DNA of 64,000 nt. It comes from Sulfotelmatobacter sp049792875. GTDB lineage: Bacteria; Acidobacteriota; Terriglobia; Terriglobales; Acidobacteriaceae. The first letter of the stretch is position 1, and each line of letters begins with the position of its first letter. Both the position numbers and the translations under genes were made by a program. Where the stretch lies: the NCBI GenBank assembly GCA_049792875.1, contig JBARBI010000127.1, positions 1 through 64,000 on the forward strand, read 5' to 3'. The notes under the pieces are model-generated. The model ran no database searches, was not told the DNA's origin, and was given only the letters and a program-made list of their open reading frames with translations. Shown here piece by piece: positions 25,838 to 34,327 of the stretch.

Positions 25838-27514
25838 ATGGCCCTGAACGCAATCAGTCATAGCAGCTCTGGCTCCGGTGTGTTTCCCGCCCTTGTGTTC
25901 GTGCAGGGCAGCGAACAGAAGAACATCGTCCTCAACCGCACCCCCTTTACCGTCGGACGGAAAGTGGATAAAGACCTGGTGATCGCCGACCCGCGGGTCT
26001 CGCGCGACCACGCCCAGATCATGCAGGAAGGCCAGGAATTTTTCCTTGTTGATCTGGGCAGTAAACACGGAACGTTTGTGAATGGCGAGCGCATCCAGCG
26101 CCAAAAGCTGGAGCGCGGCGACCGGCTGGAGTTTGGGGCACGCGATTCCGCGTACCTTCTGTTCAATCCCGCCCACGCCACCTCGAACACGGCAAGGGAA
26201 TTTCTCAGCCAGATCTCGGGCATCCAGATCAAGCAGGAAGCGACGGACCTGGAGAAGCTCACGCTGTTTCTGGAGGCCGCGCGCAAGCTGAATACGGCCG
26301 GCGTGCTCGACGAGATCCTGATGACCATGCTCGACGTCACGCTGCAACTGACGCGGGCCGAACGCGCCTACGTTTTTCTCAAGGATGAGGAAGGGAAGCT
26401 TCGGCTGGCTGCTGGCCGCAACTCCAAAAAGGAGCCACTGCTCGACGACAAGACGATCTCGCACTCCATTCTGGAAGAGTCGATGCGGTCGAATTCCGAA
26501 TTTCTCCTGACCGACACGAGCCAGTCGCTCGACCTGGCAGGGCGGCAGAGCATCGTGGCCTACGATCTCCGAACCGTCGTTTGCATACCCCTGCGCAAGC
26601 TCGTCGTCCAGGCCACTCGTGACGCGCAAACCCCCGTGCATGCCGCGACTTCCGCCGAGGCGATGGGAGTTCTGTACGTCGACTCGCGATTCGCTTCGCG
26701 CGATATCAGTGGAGTGGGTCAGGATATTCTTCACGTGATCGCGACGGAAGCGGCGTCACTGATCGAAAATGCGCGACTGGTGCAGGCCGAAGAAGAAGCC
26801 AGGCGCTATCAGCAAGAGTTGAGCATCGCAGCCAGCATTCAGCAGCGGCTGATGCAGGTGAAGATTCCCGAAGTGCCTTTTGCACGGCTGCGGGGAAGGA
26901 ACCTGTCTTGTAAAGAAATCGGAGGCGATTTTTTTGACGCCGTCAACACGAAAGAAGGTCTGGCGGTGGTGCTGGCCGACGTCAGCGGCAAGGGAGTTTC
27001 GGCGGCGCTGCTGGCTCACACGCTGCAGGGGATGATCTATTCGCACCTGAGTGCGGGCGTGCCCTTGCTCGATGTCGTGTCGGCGGTCAATCGATTCTTC
27101 ACCGAGAAACTGGTTGGCGAAAAATACGCGACCGTCTTGCTGGTGCGGCTGCGGCGCGACGGCGAACTCGAATACGTAAATTGCGGCCACGTGCCGCCGC
27201 TTCTGGTGTGCGGCGGAGAAGTTATGCGTCCCCCGCACGGGAATGTGCCGGTGGGCCTGCTGGCCGACGCGACCTTCGAGAGCGCAAAATGTCAGATGAA
27301 ATCCGGCGACCGCTTCATTCTTGTGACCGATGGTGTGACCGAAGCCGAAAATGCCATGGGTGATTTTTTCGAGGACTTCCGCCTGGAAGCGGCGGCCGCC
27401 AAGTCTCCCACGCTGGAGGGCATCTTTTCGGCCGTAACCGAATTCTGCAGCGGCAATCCCCTGAGCGACGACTGCACGGTGGTGGAGTTGTGCTACACCA
27501 GCACTGAGGTCTGA
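25838..27514 (+). CDS. FHA-GAF-PP2C (SpoIIE-type) phosphatase
   Basis: A 558-residue signalling protein. An FHA phosphopeptide-binding domain covers about 30-95 (TVGRKVDKD, SRDHAQI, GSKHGTFVNGERI). A GAF domain follows (about 140-315), then a PP2C/SpoIIE phosphatase domain with the metal ligands GGDFFD, ADVSGKGVSAALL, CGHVPPLL, LVTDGVTEAEN and a final SDDCTVV. Proteins of this layout act as phosphatases in partner-switching or Ser/Thr kinase pathways. No anti-sigma or anti-anti-sigma partner lies next to it here. It ends 15 bp from the convergent glucoamylase gene. Confidence 0.93.
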   Translation: MALNAISHSSSGSGVFPALVFVQGSEQKNIVLNRTPFTVGRKVDKDLVIADPRVSRDHAQIMQEGQEFFLVDLGSKHGTFVNGERIQRQKLERGDRLEFGARDSAYLLFNPAHATSNTAREFLSQISGIQIKQEATDLEKLTLFLEAARKLNTAGVLDEILMTMLDVTLQLTRAERAYVFLKDEEGKLRLAAGRNSKKEPLLDDKTISHSILEESMRSNSEFLLTDTSQSLDLAGRQSIVAYDLRTVVCIPLRKLVVQATRDAQTPVHAATSAEAMGVLYVDSRFASRDISGVGQDILHVIATEAASLIENARLVQAEEEARRYQQELSIAASIQQRLMQVKIPEVPFARLRGRNLSCKEIGGDFFDAVNTKEGLAVVLADVSGKGVSAALLAHTLQGMIYSHLSAGVPLLDVVSAVNRFFTEKLVGEKYATVLLVRLRRDGELEYVNCGHVPPLLVCGGEVMRPPHGNVPVGLLADATFESAKCQMKSGDRFILVTDGVTEAENAMGDFFEDFRLEAAAAKSPTLEGIFSAVTEFCSGNPLSDDCTVVELCYTSTEV

Positions 27515-27529
27515 GTCGACCCCGAAGGT

Positions 27530-29938
27530 TCAGTCTTGTACTGTGACGGTGTAGTCCGTGCCTTCCCAGCGATTCTCTTTCGGCCAGTAAAACGTGAACA
27601 CGGCTTGGGTACCGGCCGGAAGCGACGCGGTCGGCAGGTCCAGTGTGTGGATGCCGAGACCGGTGTCCCGCGTGTCAGTGTCGTGCGTCGACTTCCAACC
27701 GTCCATGCTCCAATGCACTAAGGCTGGCGTAAGAAGCACAATGCGCAGAGTTTTGTTTCGAGGGACGGTGCGCGTTTTATTGTTGAACCTCCATCCGAAG
27801 ACTTGGCGCGCATGTTTATCAATCAAATAGCGCTTAACGGTCTGGGGAGGTTGATCAAAAATCTTGTTGTCGCGAATCGAACGGCGCAGCTTTACGTATT
27901 CCGCGTGGGCCCAAACGAGCGGACAGGCTGAGCCGGTGGGCTGTCCGCGGAAAAGCTCAAGGGCCGGAATATCGGCAGAGTCCCAGGCTTGCTCGGGAAG
28001 CAGGCGGCTTTGTCCTGCGGGAGAATTTTCCAGCACCGTGAGCATGGCCTCGGCTTCGTCGCGGTGTCCCGCCGCCACCGCGTAATGGCCGCGCTCTCCG
28101 GCGAGTAAGGGCCACGCCCGGCCAATGCCGGTTCCATCGAAGGCGGAGCCGTCCTTATGTTCTCCGTAACCGTCACCGTTGTAGCGGTACCAGCAAGGAC
28201 CCTGCGGCAACTCGACCGCCAGAAGTGCGTCGATGGCGCGCAGCGTATTCAGAATGCGCCGATCGTCAGGCGCACGCAGACCAAAGCGCACCAGCGCCAG
28301 TGCGTCGGGGCTGATGATGTGGTAAGCCCGTTCGCCATCCTGGCCCGGCGGACGATTCTTGATGGGGACGAAGCCCTGCGTGGGTGAGGCAGCACCGTCG
28401 GTATCGGGCGGGGCTATGCGCACGTAGTAACCGTCAATGCCCAGTTGCTGCGCCAGGTCGCCTCCGGCGGCGTAGACCCAGCGTTCGATGTTGTCGTTCC
28501 AAGCATCAGCCGCGTCGCGCATGGTGGGAGCCTGTTCGCTGTGCCCCGTGAGATCGGCGATGTCGGCCGCAGCCAGCAGCGCGGAGATTTCGGCGGCAAG
28601 CGTGAACGGCGAGTAGCCGGCGTCTTCTTCCCAGCGGTCCTGCTGCGTGACCGGACCGTTGCGAAGGATAAAGCTGACGGCGTTGCGCACCATCGGCCAC
28701 CATCGGTCGAGCTTGCCCAGCGCGCCGGGGGCCTCGCGGCGCAACAGATCGAGCAGCAGAATGGGGAACGCCGTTTCGTCCATCTGAATTCCGCCCCAGT
28801 ACGGACGTCCGTCGAGCCATAGATTCTGCGCCCAGTTGCCTGCGGCTTCCTGGGTGGTTTCAAGGTAGCGGAGGACGCGCGCCGCGTCGGTGACCGCCCC
28901 GGCGGCCAGAAGCGCGCCAGCGGTTTCGACCAGGTCGCGCGGCCAGATCAAGTGGTAGCCGCCAAGATCTTCATCGCCTTTGTTGAATCCCCAGGGAATC
29001 GACAAACTGGCGATGATGCCGCCCAGAAAATCTTTGGACTCGTGCGTCCGCAGCACCGCAGTCGATGCGCGATACAGATCGTGCTGGCGCAGGGGCTCGT
29101 CGAGTTTCAACAACGTGGTCTGCCAATTACTCCACTGCGAGACGTAGTGCTGCCGAGTTTCTGCGTAGTCTTCGAAGAGCGTGGATCGCGCCTGCTGTCC
29201 GGCCTCGCTCCAAATCGCCCCGAAGCCCAGCGCGAGCAAGAACTCCCCGTTACTGGCGGCAAGATCGATCTCACCGGTGAAGGCAATGTTGCCGTTTTCC
29301 GCGCGCGTGTATTCCCACTCCATCTGGAAATGCTGGGACAAGTCCTGCCAGCCATCAGAAGCGCCGACGAACCCCACCGAAGTCTTCTTCCATGGGGCAG
29401 AAGAGGCCAGCGACAGAGTAACGCCGTGATGTGCGGCGAAAAACATGGGGTAGCCCTTGTAGTCGCCGATCCATCCTGTGTTCCCGTATCCGCAGTTGGC
29501 CAGGTGCGGCGAGAGCACGGAGTAAAGGTGATAGTCGGAGAGTTGCCCTTGCAGGGGTTCGAAGCGAATCTTCTGCAGCACGACGCTGCGGTATGGGTCG
29601 GTCAGGATTTCCTTATGAATGCGGTAGCAACCGCTGTTGCAGGTGTTCGTCAGTTCAAAGCCGGGGATCCCCGGCTCAAAGGGTTGGTTTTCAAAGGTGC
29701 AGTGGCGCTTCTCCTCGGAAAAGAAATCGCGGCCATTGGTGACAATAAATCCCATGTCGCGGGTACACGCCTGGTCCACGCGAGGAAAATAGACTTCGTT
29801 GAGGATACCGTGACTCAGGGTGAACCAGACCTTGCTGTGCTGGTTGAGGGCCGTACCGGCGCCTGTCTTGGCGCTCGAGGTCCAGCGCGGCGGAATGCCG
29901 GGCCAGCCGGGAGCATAGCGTACGGGGGAATCAGTCAT
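27530..29938 (-). CDS. GH15 glucoamylase/glucodextranase-type enzyme
   Basis: An 802-residue protein from the ATG at 29938, preceded by GAGGA at 11 bases; the frame to 29986 adds 16 residues. It has an N-terminal beta-sandwich (about 1-270) with WFTLSHGILNEVYFPRVDQACTRD, typical of glucodextranase-like GH15 enzymes. The (alpha/alpha)6 domain contains GDEDLGGYHLIWPRDL, the presumed acid in DRWEEDAGYSP and the presumed base in LLPEQAWDSADIP. A C-terminal beta domain follows. There is no signal peptide, so it likely acts on glycogen-type glucans or oligosaccharides in the cytoplasm, releasing glucose. Confidence 0.93.
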   Translation of the reverse strand: MTDSPVRYAPGWPGIPPRWTSSAKTGAGTALNQHSKVWFTLSHGILNEVYFPRVDQACTRDMGFIVTNGRDFFSEEKRHCTFENQPFEPGIPGFELTNTCNSGCYRIHKEILTDPYRSVVLQKIRFEPLQGQLSDYHLYSVLSPHLANCGYGNTGWIGDYKGYPMFFAAHHGVTLSLASSAPWKKTSVGFVGASDGWQDLSQHFQMEWEYTRAENGNIAFTGEIDLAASNGEFLLALGFGAIWSEAGQQARSTLFEDYAETRQHYVSQWSNWQTTLLKLDEPLRQHDLYRASTAVLRTHESKDFLGGIIASLSIPWGFNKGDEDLGGYHLIWPRDLVETAGALLAAGAVTDAARVLRYLETTQEAAGNWAQNLWLDGRPYWGGIQMDETAFPILLLDLLRREAPGALGKLDRWWPMVRNAVSFILRNGPVTQQDRWEEDAGYSPFTLAAEISALLAAADIADLTGHSEQAPTMRDAADAWNDNIERWVYAAGGDLAQQLGIDGYYVRIAPPDTDGAASPTQGFVPIKNRPPGQDGERAYHIISPDALALVRFGLRAPDDRRILNTLRAIDALLAVELPQGPCWYRYNGDGYGEHKDGSAFDGTGIGRAWPLLAGERGHYAVAAGHRDEAEAMLTVLENSPAGQSRLLPEQAWDSADIPALELFRGQPTGSACPLVWAHAEYVKLRRSIRDNKIFDQPPQTVKRYLIDKHARQVFGWRFNNKTRTVPRNKTLRIVLLTPALVHWSMDGWKSTHDTDTRDTGLGIHTLDLPTASLPAGTQAVFTFYWPKENRWEGTDYTVTVQD

Positions 29939-30109
29939 GAAAACTTTGTCCTCAAGCCGGGGAGGCGACCCCAGCGGAATTAGCAAACTTATTACAAGGC
30001 CAGGTTTTCGTTCCGGTGGCAGGCGTCATCAAATAGTCAGTAGCCCTCAGAGAGATAAATTGCAACCCACGGCAGATCAACGATAATAGACGACACCGCG
30101 GGCAGCAAC

Positions 30110-30976
30110 ATGGTCAAGACATTCGATGCACGAGCGTGGAGCATAGTAACAGCCTTGTGGGTATGCTGCGCCGTGTTGCCGATGGCTCGAGCCGTGGAGG
30201 TCCCCAGGGCAGCCGCAATCTCGCCGCTCGACCGTGGATTCTCGGGCCTCTACAATCTCGACTTCGCAGGAGCACAGAAGGATTTCGCGGCCTGGCAGCA
30301 ACAGCATCCCGATGATCCGGTAGGCCCAGTGAGCGAGGCCGCGGGCTTTTTGTTCTCGGAGTTCGATCGACTGGGAGTGCTGGAGGCGCAGTTCTACGAG
30401 AATGATGCAGCCTTCGCTAGCCGACCCAAGCAGACTCCCGATCCCGACCTGCGGCGCCGATTCAGGGCGGCGATTGAGCGGGCCGAGAATCTTGCCCAGG
30501 CTCGCTTGGCCAAAGATCCCGAGGACCCCGACGCGCTGTTTGCCCAGACGCTGGGCTATGGCCTGCAAGCCGATTACGCTGCGCTCATCGAAAAGCGCAA
30601 CCTGGCTTCGCTTCACTTTACCAAGGAAGCTTCCGCTTCCGCGCAAGAGTTGCTTGCCGTTTGTCACGATTGCTACGACGCGCTGCTGGCGACCGGCTTC
30701 AGCAAATACGTCATCGGGAGCACGGCCGCCCCGGTCCGCTGGATTCTGCGAATGGAAGGCTTGCCCGCCGACAAGCAAGGCGGAATGGCCGAGCTGCGAA
30801 CCACCGCCGTGTACGGACACTACCTGGCTCCGTTCGCGCGCATCCTGCTGGCGATTGCATACGTGCGGGAAAAGGATAATCCGCGGGCGTTGCAGTTGCT
30901 CACCGGGTTGCAACGCGAGTTCCCAGGAAACACGCTCTTTCCCCGCGAGATTGCCCATCTGCAGGCGGCGCACTAA
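30110..30976 (+). CDS. Exported helical-repeat protein, unknown function
   Basis: A 288-residue protein with a signal peptide (about 1-29, ARAVE). The mature part is alpha-helical with TPR-like pairs: NLDFAGAQKDFAAWQQQHPDDP, EDPDALFAQTLGYGLQADYAALI and KDNPRALQLLTGLQREFPGNTLF. No enzyme motif is visible. CHDCYDAL holds two cysteines close together. The gene is 162 bp upstream of pstS on the same strand and divergent from the glucoamylase gene. A link to phosphate uptake is only positional. Confidence 0.8.
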   Translation: MVKTFDARAWSIVTALWVCCAVLPMARAVEVPRAAAISPLDRGFSGLYNLDFAGAQKDFAAWQQQHPDDPVGPVSEAAGFLFSEFDRLGVLEAQFYENDAAFASRPKQTPDPDLRRRFRAAIERAENLAQARLAKDPEDPDALFAQTLGYGLQADYAALIEKRNLASLHFTKEASASAQELLAVCHDCYDALLATGFSKYVIGSTAAPVRWILRMEGLPADKQGGMAELRTTAVYGHYLAPFARILLAIAYVREKDNPRALQLLTGLQREFPGNTLFPREIAHLQAAH

Positions 30977-31058
30977 CGCCGTACCGACTTCTTTCACGAA
31001 CTCTGCTTTCCTCGGTCTCGACAGAGCAGATCCGAGTCCCGCCGCCCATTCATTAGAA

Positions 31059-31102
31059 ATTCACCCGTTTGTAACCGTCCTGTAACACTCTGCCGCTAAA
31101 AA
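31059..31102 (+). promoter_or_regulatory. Candidate PHO box and -10 of pstS
   Basis: TGTAAC occurs at 31070-31075 and 31081-31086, exactly 11 bp apart. A weaker ATTCAC lies 11 bp further upstream at 31059. A TAAAAA hexamer at 31097 begins 10 bp after the second repeat. This direct-repeat spacing and offset matches the layout of PhoB/PhoP activated promoters, and the same pattern precedes pstC. Confidence 0.6.
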
Positions 31103-31138
31103 AGGGGGGCATCTTTCCAGAGGAGGAATGATCTCGCC

Positions 31139-32143
31139 ATGCGCAAAATCGTGCTGCTGTTAGTGTGCGTCGTTCTGGCCTTGCCGGTATTAGGGCAGAC
31201 CACGCTGAACGGAGCAGGCGCCACGTTTCCGTATCCCATCTACTCGAAGTGGTTTAGCGAGTACCACAAAGTCCACTCGGAAGTGCAAATCAACTACCAG
31301 TCCATCGGCAGCGGCGGCGGAATTCGCCAGGTCACCGCCGGCACTGTGGATTTCGGCGCCAGCGATATGCCTATGACCGACAAGCAACTGCAGGACTTCA
31401 AGGCCAAGATATTGAATATTCCCACCGTGCTAGGGGCGGATGTCCCGGCGTACAACGTTCCCGGGATCAGTGGGGAAGTGAAATTCACGCCCGAGGCCCT
31501 GGCCGGAATTTTTCTTGGGAAGATCTCCAAGTGGAACGACAAGGCAATCACCTCGGCGAACCCGGGCGTGAATTTTCCTGACAAGGACATCATCGTCGTA
31601 CATCGCTCCGATGGCAGTGGGACGACCTTCATCTGGACCGATTATCTTTCCAAAGTCAGCCCCGAATGGAAAAGCCAGGTGGGCGCCGACACCTCCGTGA
31701 AATGGCCCCTCGGAATGGGAGGAAAAGGCAATGAAGGAGTAGCGGGAATGATCCGCCAGTTGCCGGGTTCGATCGGTTACGTCGAACTGATCTATGCCGT
31801 GCAGAACAACATTCCGTACGGCAGCGTTCGCAACTCCGCCGGGGTCTTTGTGAAGGCATCACTGGAGGGCGTAACCGCAGCTGCTGCTTCGGCTCCCAAG
31901 ATGCCCGCTGATTTCCGGGTATCGATCACGAATGCGCCAGGTAAGGATGCCTATCCGATTTCCAGCTTCACATGGCTGCTGATTCCGGCCCAGTCCAAGG
32001 ATGCGGCGAAGGGTAAGATCCTTGCCGACTTTCTGAGCTGGATGGTTACCGACGGTCAGGCGATGACCACCGCGCTGGCCTACGCACCGCTGCCGGAAAG
32101 CGTAGCGACGAAAGTGAAGGAAGCGATCAAGCAGGTTAAGTAA
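31139..32143 (+). CDS. pstS: Phosphate ABC transporter binding protein PstS
   Basis: A 334-residue periplasmic phosphate-binding protein. A signal peptide ends near residue 20 (VLGQ), followed by TTLNGAGATFPYPIYSKWFSEY and INYQSIGSGGGIRQVTAGTVDFGASD, the phosphate-binding blocks of PstS. VVHRSDGSGTTFIWTDYLS supplies more ligands, and GSIGYVELIYA is near the C-terminus. AGGAGG lies 12 bases before the ATG, a rather long spacing. PstS delivers phosphate to the PstCAB permease. Here it is separated from pstCAB by about 7.5 kb of polyphosphate genes and has its own candidate PHO box. Confidence 0.97.
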   Translation: MRKIVLLLVCVVLALPVLGQTTLNGAGATFPYPIYSKWFSEYHKVHSEVQINYQSIGSGGGIRQVTAGTVDFGASDMPMTDKQLQDFKAKILNIPTVLGADVPAYNVPGISGEVKFTPEALAGIFLGKISKWNDKAITSANPGVNFPDKDIIVVHRSDGSGTTFIWTDYLSKVSPEWKSQVGADTSVKWPLGMGGKGNEGVAGMIRQLPGSIGYVELIYAVQNNIPYGSVRNSAGVFVKASLEGVTAAAASAPKMPADFRVSITNAPGKDAYPISSFTWLLIPAQSKDAAKGKILADFLSWMVTDGQAMTTALAYAPLPESVATKVKEAIKQVK

Positions 32144-32152
32144 TACCCCGCA

Positions 32153-32184
32153 ATCACAGGACAATCTGATTCATCGCAGGACAA
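32153..32184. repeat. Direct 12-mer repeat between pstS and porin gene
   Basis: ATCACAGGACAA at 32153-32164 recurs as ATCGCAGGACAA at 32173-32184, with one mismatch and an offset of 20 bp. It lies in the 54-bp gap before the porin start; the second copy runs into the AAAAAGGAG ribosome binding site. Confidence 0.5.
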
Positions 32185-32197
32185 AAAGGAGAGAACC

Positions 32198-34078
32198 ATG
32201 AAGTCTGCATGGAAAGTGTGTGCAATTCTGTTCCTGGCGACATGGCTGGTGGTGGGGCAAACCAGCACCGCGCCGAAACCCAGAAAGGCGAAGCCTGCGG
32301 CCGCTACTTTGACTGCAGCCGACGTGCAGGCGCTGAAGGACGCGATCGCATCACAACAGGCAGCCCTGTCGCAGCAACAACAACAACTTCAGGAGCTGCG
32401 AGACGAACTGCGCAAGAAGGATCAGGTCGTGCAGCAGGTGCAGACCAGTGCCTCCGATGCTCTGAGCAAAGCGGACACAATCCAGGCACAGTCCAACAAG
32501 GACCAGCAGGCGGTCACCGAATTGAAGGGCGACGTCACTGACCTGAAAACCAACATGGCCAGCACTGTCGTGACCCTGCAGGAGACTCAGAAGACCATTT
32601 CCGAGTCCCCCCTGGCGATTCACGTCAAAGGAATCACCATCACGCCAGGCGGGTTCCTCGCGGCTGAAACTGTGTGGCGCAACCGCGCATTGGCTGCCGA
32701 CATCAACACGCCTTTCAACGGTCTGACGATGCCTGGCGCTTCGGCCAGCAAAATGTCAGAGTTCTTCGGTTCCGGGCGCCAGTCGCGAATGTCCATGTTG
32801 GCCGAAGGGCGACTGAAGAGCGTGAAACTGTCAGGCTACATGGAAGCCGACTTCCTCTCGGCTGGCGTGACATCCAATAACAACGAGAGCAACAGCTACA
32901 CCTGGCGCCAGCGGCAGGCGTGGGGTCAGGCCGCTTTCGACAGTGGATGGACCTTCACCGGGGGCCAGATGTGGAGCCTGGTCACCGAAACGAGGCATGG
33001 CACGGACAATCGGAGTGAAGCACTCCCCATGACCATCGATCCGCAGTATACCGTCGGGTTCAGTTGGGCCCGCCAATATGGCCTGCGCTTGTCGAAGAAC
33101 TTCGGCAACAAGGTTTGGTTCGCGGTTTCCATGGAAAATTCCCAGGAGACGGTGACAACCCACAATAATGCTTCTAACTTCCTGGTCGGGTCCCCCGGAG
33201 CGGGCGGTGGCCTCTACAACCCGGCCGTGACCGCCTGCGCCACTTCCATCAACAGCACCACCGGCGCTGCCACCACCACCTGCACCGCGGCGGCCAACTA
33301 CTCCTTCAACCCATCGCCGGATATCATCGCGAAGCTGGCGTTCGAGCCTGGCTTCGGACACTATGAAATCTTCGGCGTGTTCAGCCGCTTCCGTGACCGC
33401 GTTTTCCCTTGCGAAGACATTTCGGCCACCACGGTCTGCGGCACCAGTACGACGCCCGGCCCGAACGCTTCGGCCGCGTTCAACAGCTCCAAGAACGGTG
33501 GCGGCATCGGTGCCAACGCCCGCTGGTCGTTCGCGAAAAAACGGGTCGATTTCGGATTGCACGCTCTTGGCGGCAGCGGAGTAGGCCGATACGGCACCAG
33601 CACTCTGGCTGACGCCTCCGTGCACCCTGACGGATCGATCTATCTCCTTCGGGACTATCAGGGTTTGACGACTCTCGAATGGCATGGACCGAAGATGGAT
33701 GTCTACTTGAACGCGGGCGCAGAGTACGCCAGCCGTGCAGCTGGCTATGATCCGGTCACCAAGAAGATCGTCGGCTACGGAGCACCGGCCTTCAACAACA
33801 CGGGTTGCTTCACCGAGACCGGGCCGGGAGCAGGCGGCTTCCTTCCGGGTGGTCTCTCTAGTTGCACTGCTGACACCCGCGTGGTGATCGAGGGAACCGC
33901 GGGCTTCTGGTACCGGATCTACGACGGCTCCAAAGAGAAGGTGAACCGGGGCAGGGTACAGTTCGGTCCGCAGTACTCTTACGTGACCCGCAACGCCTGG
34001 TCTGGGTCCTCGTCGCCGAACTCGCCCCACGGAATCGACAACATGTTCTTCACGTCATTCCGCTATTACTTGCCGTAA
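32198..34078 (+). CDS. Outer-membrane porin with N-terminal coiled coil
   Basis: A 626-residue protein with a signal peptide (1-20, VVGQT). Residues 38-130 are a Gln/Asp-rich coiled coil (SQQQQQLQELRDELRKK and later heptads). A beta-barrel follows with many alternating strands (KLSGYMEADFLSAG, WTFTGGQMWSLVTET, GLRLSKNFGNKVWFAVSMEN) and long Ser/Thr/Asn-rich loops. It resembles porins of the DcaP or OprP/OprO kind, which also have N-terminal coiled coils. It lies 54 bp after pstS and before ppk1, with a strong terminator behind it, so it is probably co-transcribed with pstS. It is a candidate phosphate or polyphosphate channel of the outer membrane. It ends SFRYYLP rather than in an aromatic residue. 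Confidence 0.83.
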   Translation: MKSAWKVCAILFLATWLVVGQTSTAPKPRKAKPAAATLTAADVQALKDAIASQQAALSQQQQQLQELRDELRKKDQVVQQVQTSASDALSKADTIQAQSNKDQQAVTELKGDVTDLKTNMASTVVTLQETQKTISESPLAIHVKGITITPGGFLAAETVWRNRALAADINTPFNGLTMPGASASKMSEFFGSGRQSRMSMLAEGRLKSVKLSGYMEADFLSAGVTSNNNESNSYTWRQRQAWGQAAFDSGWTFTGGQMWSLVTETRHGTDNRSEALPMTIDPQYTVGFSWARQYGLRLSKNFGNKVWFAVSMENSQETVTTHNNASNFLVGSPGAGGGLYNPAVTACATSINSTTGAATTTCTAAANYSFNPSPDIIAKLAFEPGFGHYEIFGVFSRFRDRVFPCEDISATTVCGTSTTPGPNASAAFNSSKNGGGIGANARWSFAKKRVDFGLHALGGSGVGRYGTSTLADASVHPDGSIYLLRDYQGLTTLEWHGPKMDVYLNAGAEYASRAAGYDPVTKKIVGYGAPAFNNTGCFTETGPGAGGFLPGGLSSCTADTRVVIEGTAGFWYRIYDGSKEKVNRGRVQFGPQYSYVTRNAWSGSSSPNSPHGIDNMFFTSFRYYLP

Positions 34079-34114
34079 CTCGGCGGAGTCCCGGGGAGCG
34101 AACTGGGCACACAC

Positions 34115-34157
34115 ACCGGCACCCGGACAGAATAAATGCTGTCCGGTGCCGGTTTTT
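34115..34157 (+). terminator. Rho-independent terminator after porin gene
   Basis: A 16-base left arm (34115-34130) pairs with a 15-base right arm (34139-34153) with a single bulge and an 8-base loop. A run of five T ends at 34157. It lies 37 bp after the porin stop and separates pstS-porin from ppk1. Confidence 0.85.
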
Positions 34158-34327
34158 CGCTTTTTCAGGAAGCCATAAACTGTGCCGGGCTGCTCCGGAG
34201 TCCGTGTCCAGCGCCAGCAGGGTGCAATGCCTTATACTGATGTTCCCGTATACGTTCTGCGGCGTGTCCGTAGTCTGATTTCGGTCGGCAAGAACAAATT
34301 ACAGAAACAAGGCTGTCCGCTTCTGCC

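Noticed and set aside
25112..26734. 540-codon minus-strand open frame across the GT87 and FHA-GAF-PP2C genes
   Set aside because: It is antisense to two well-supported genes and its sequence is Arg/Gln/His-rich, typical of antisense frames at high GC.
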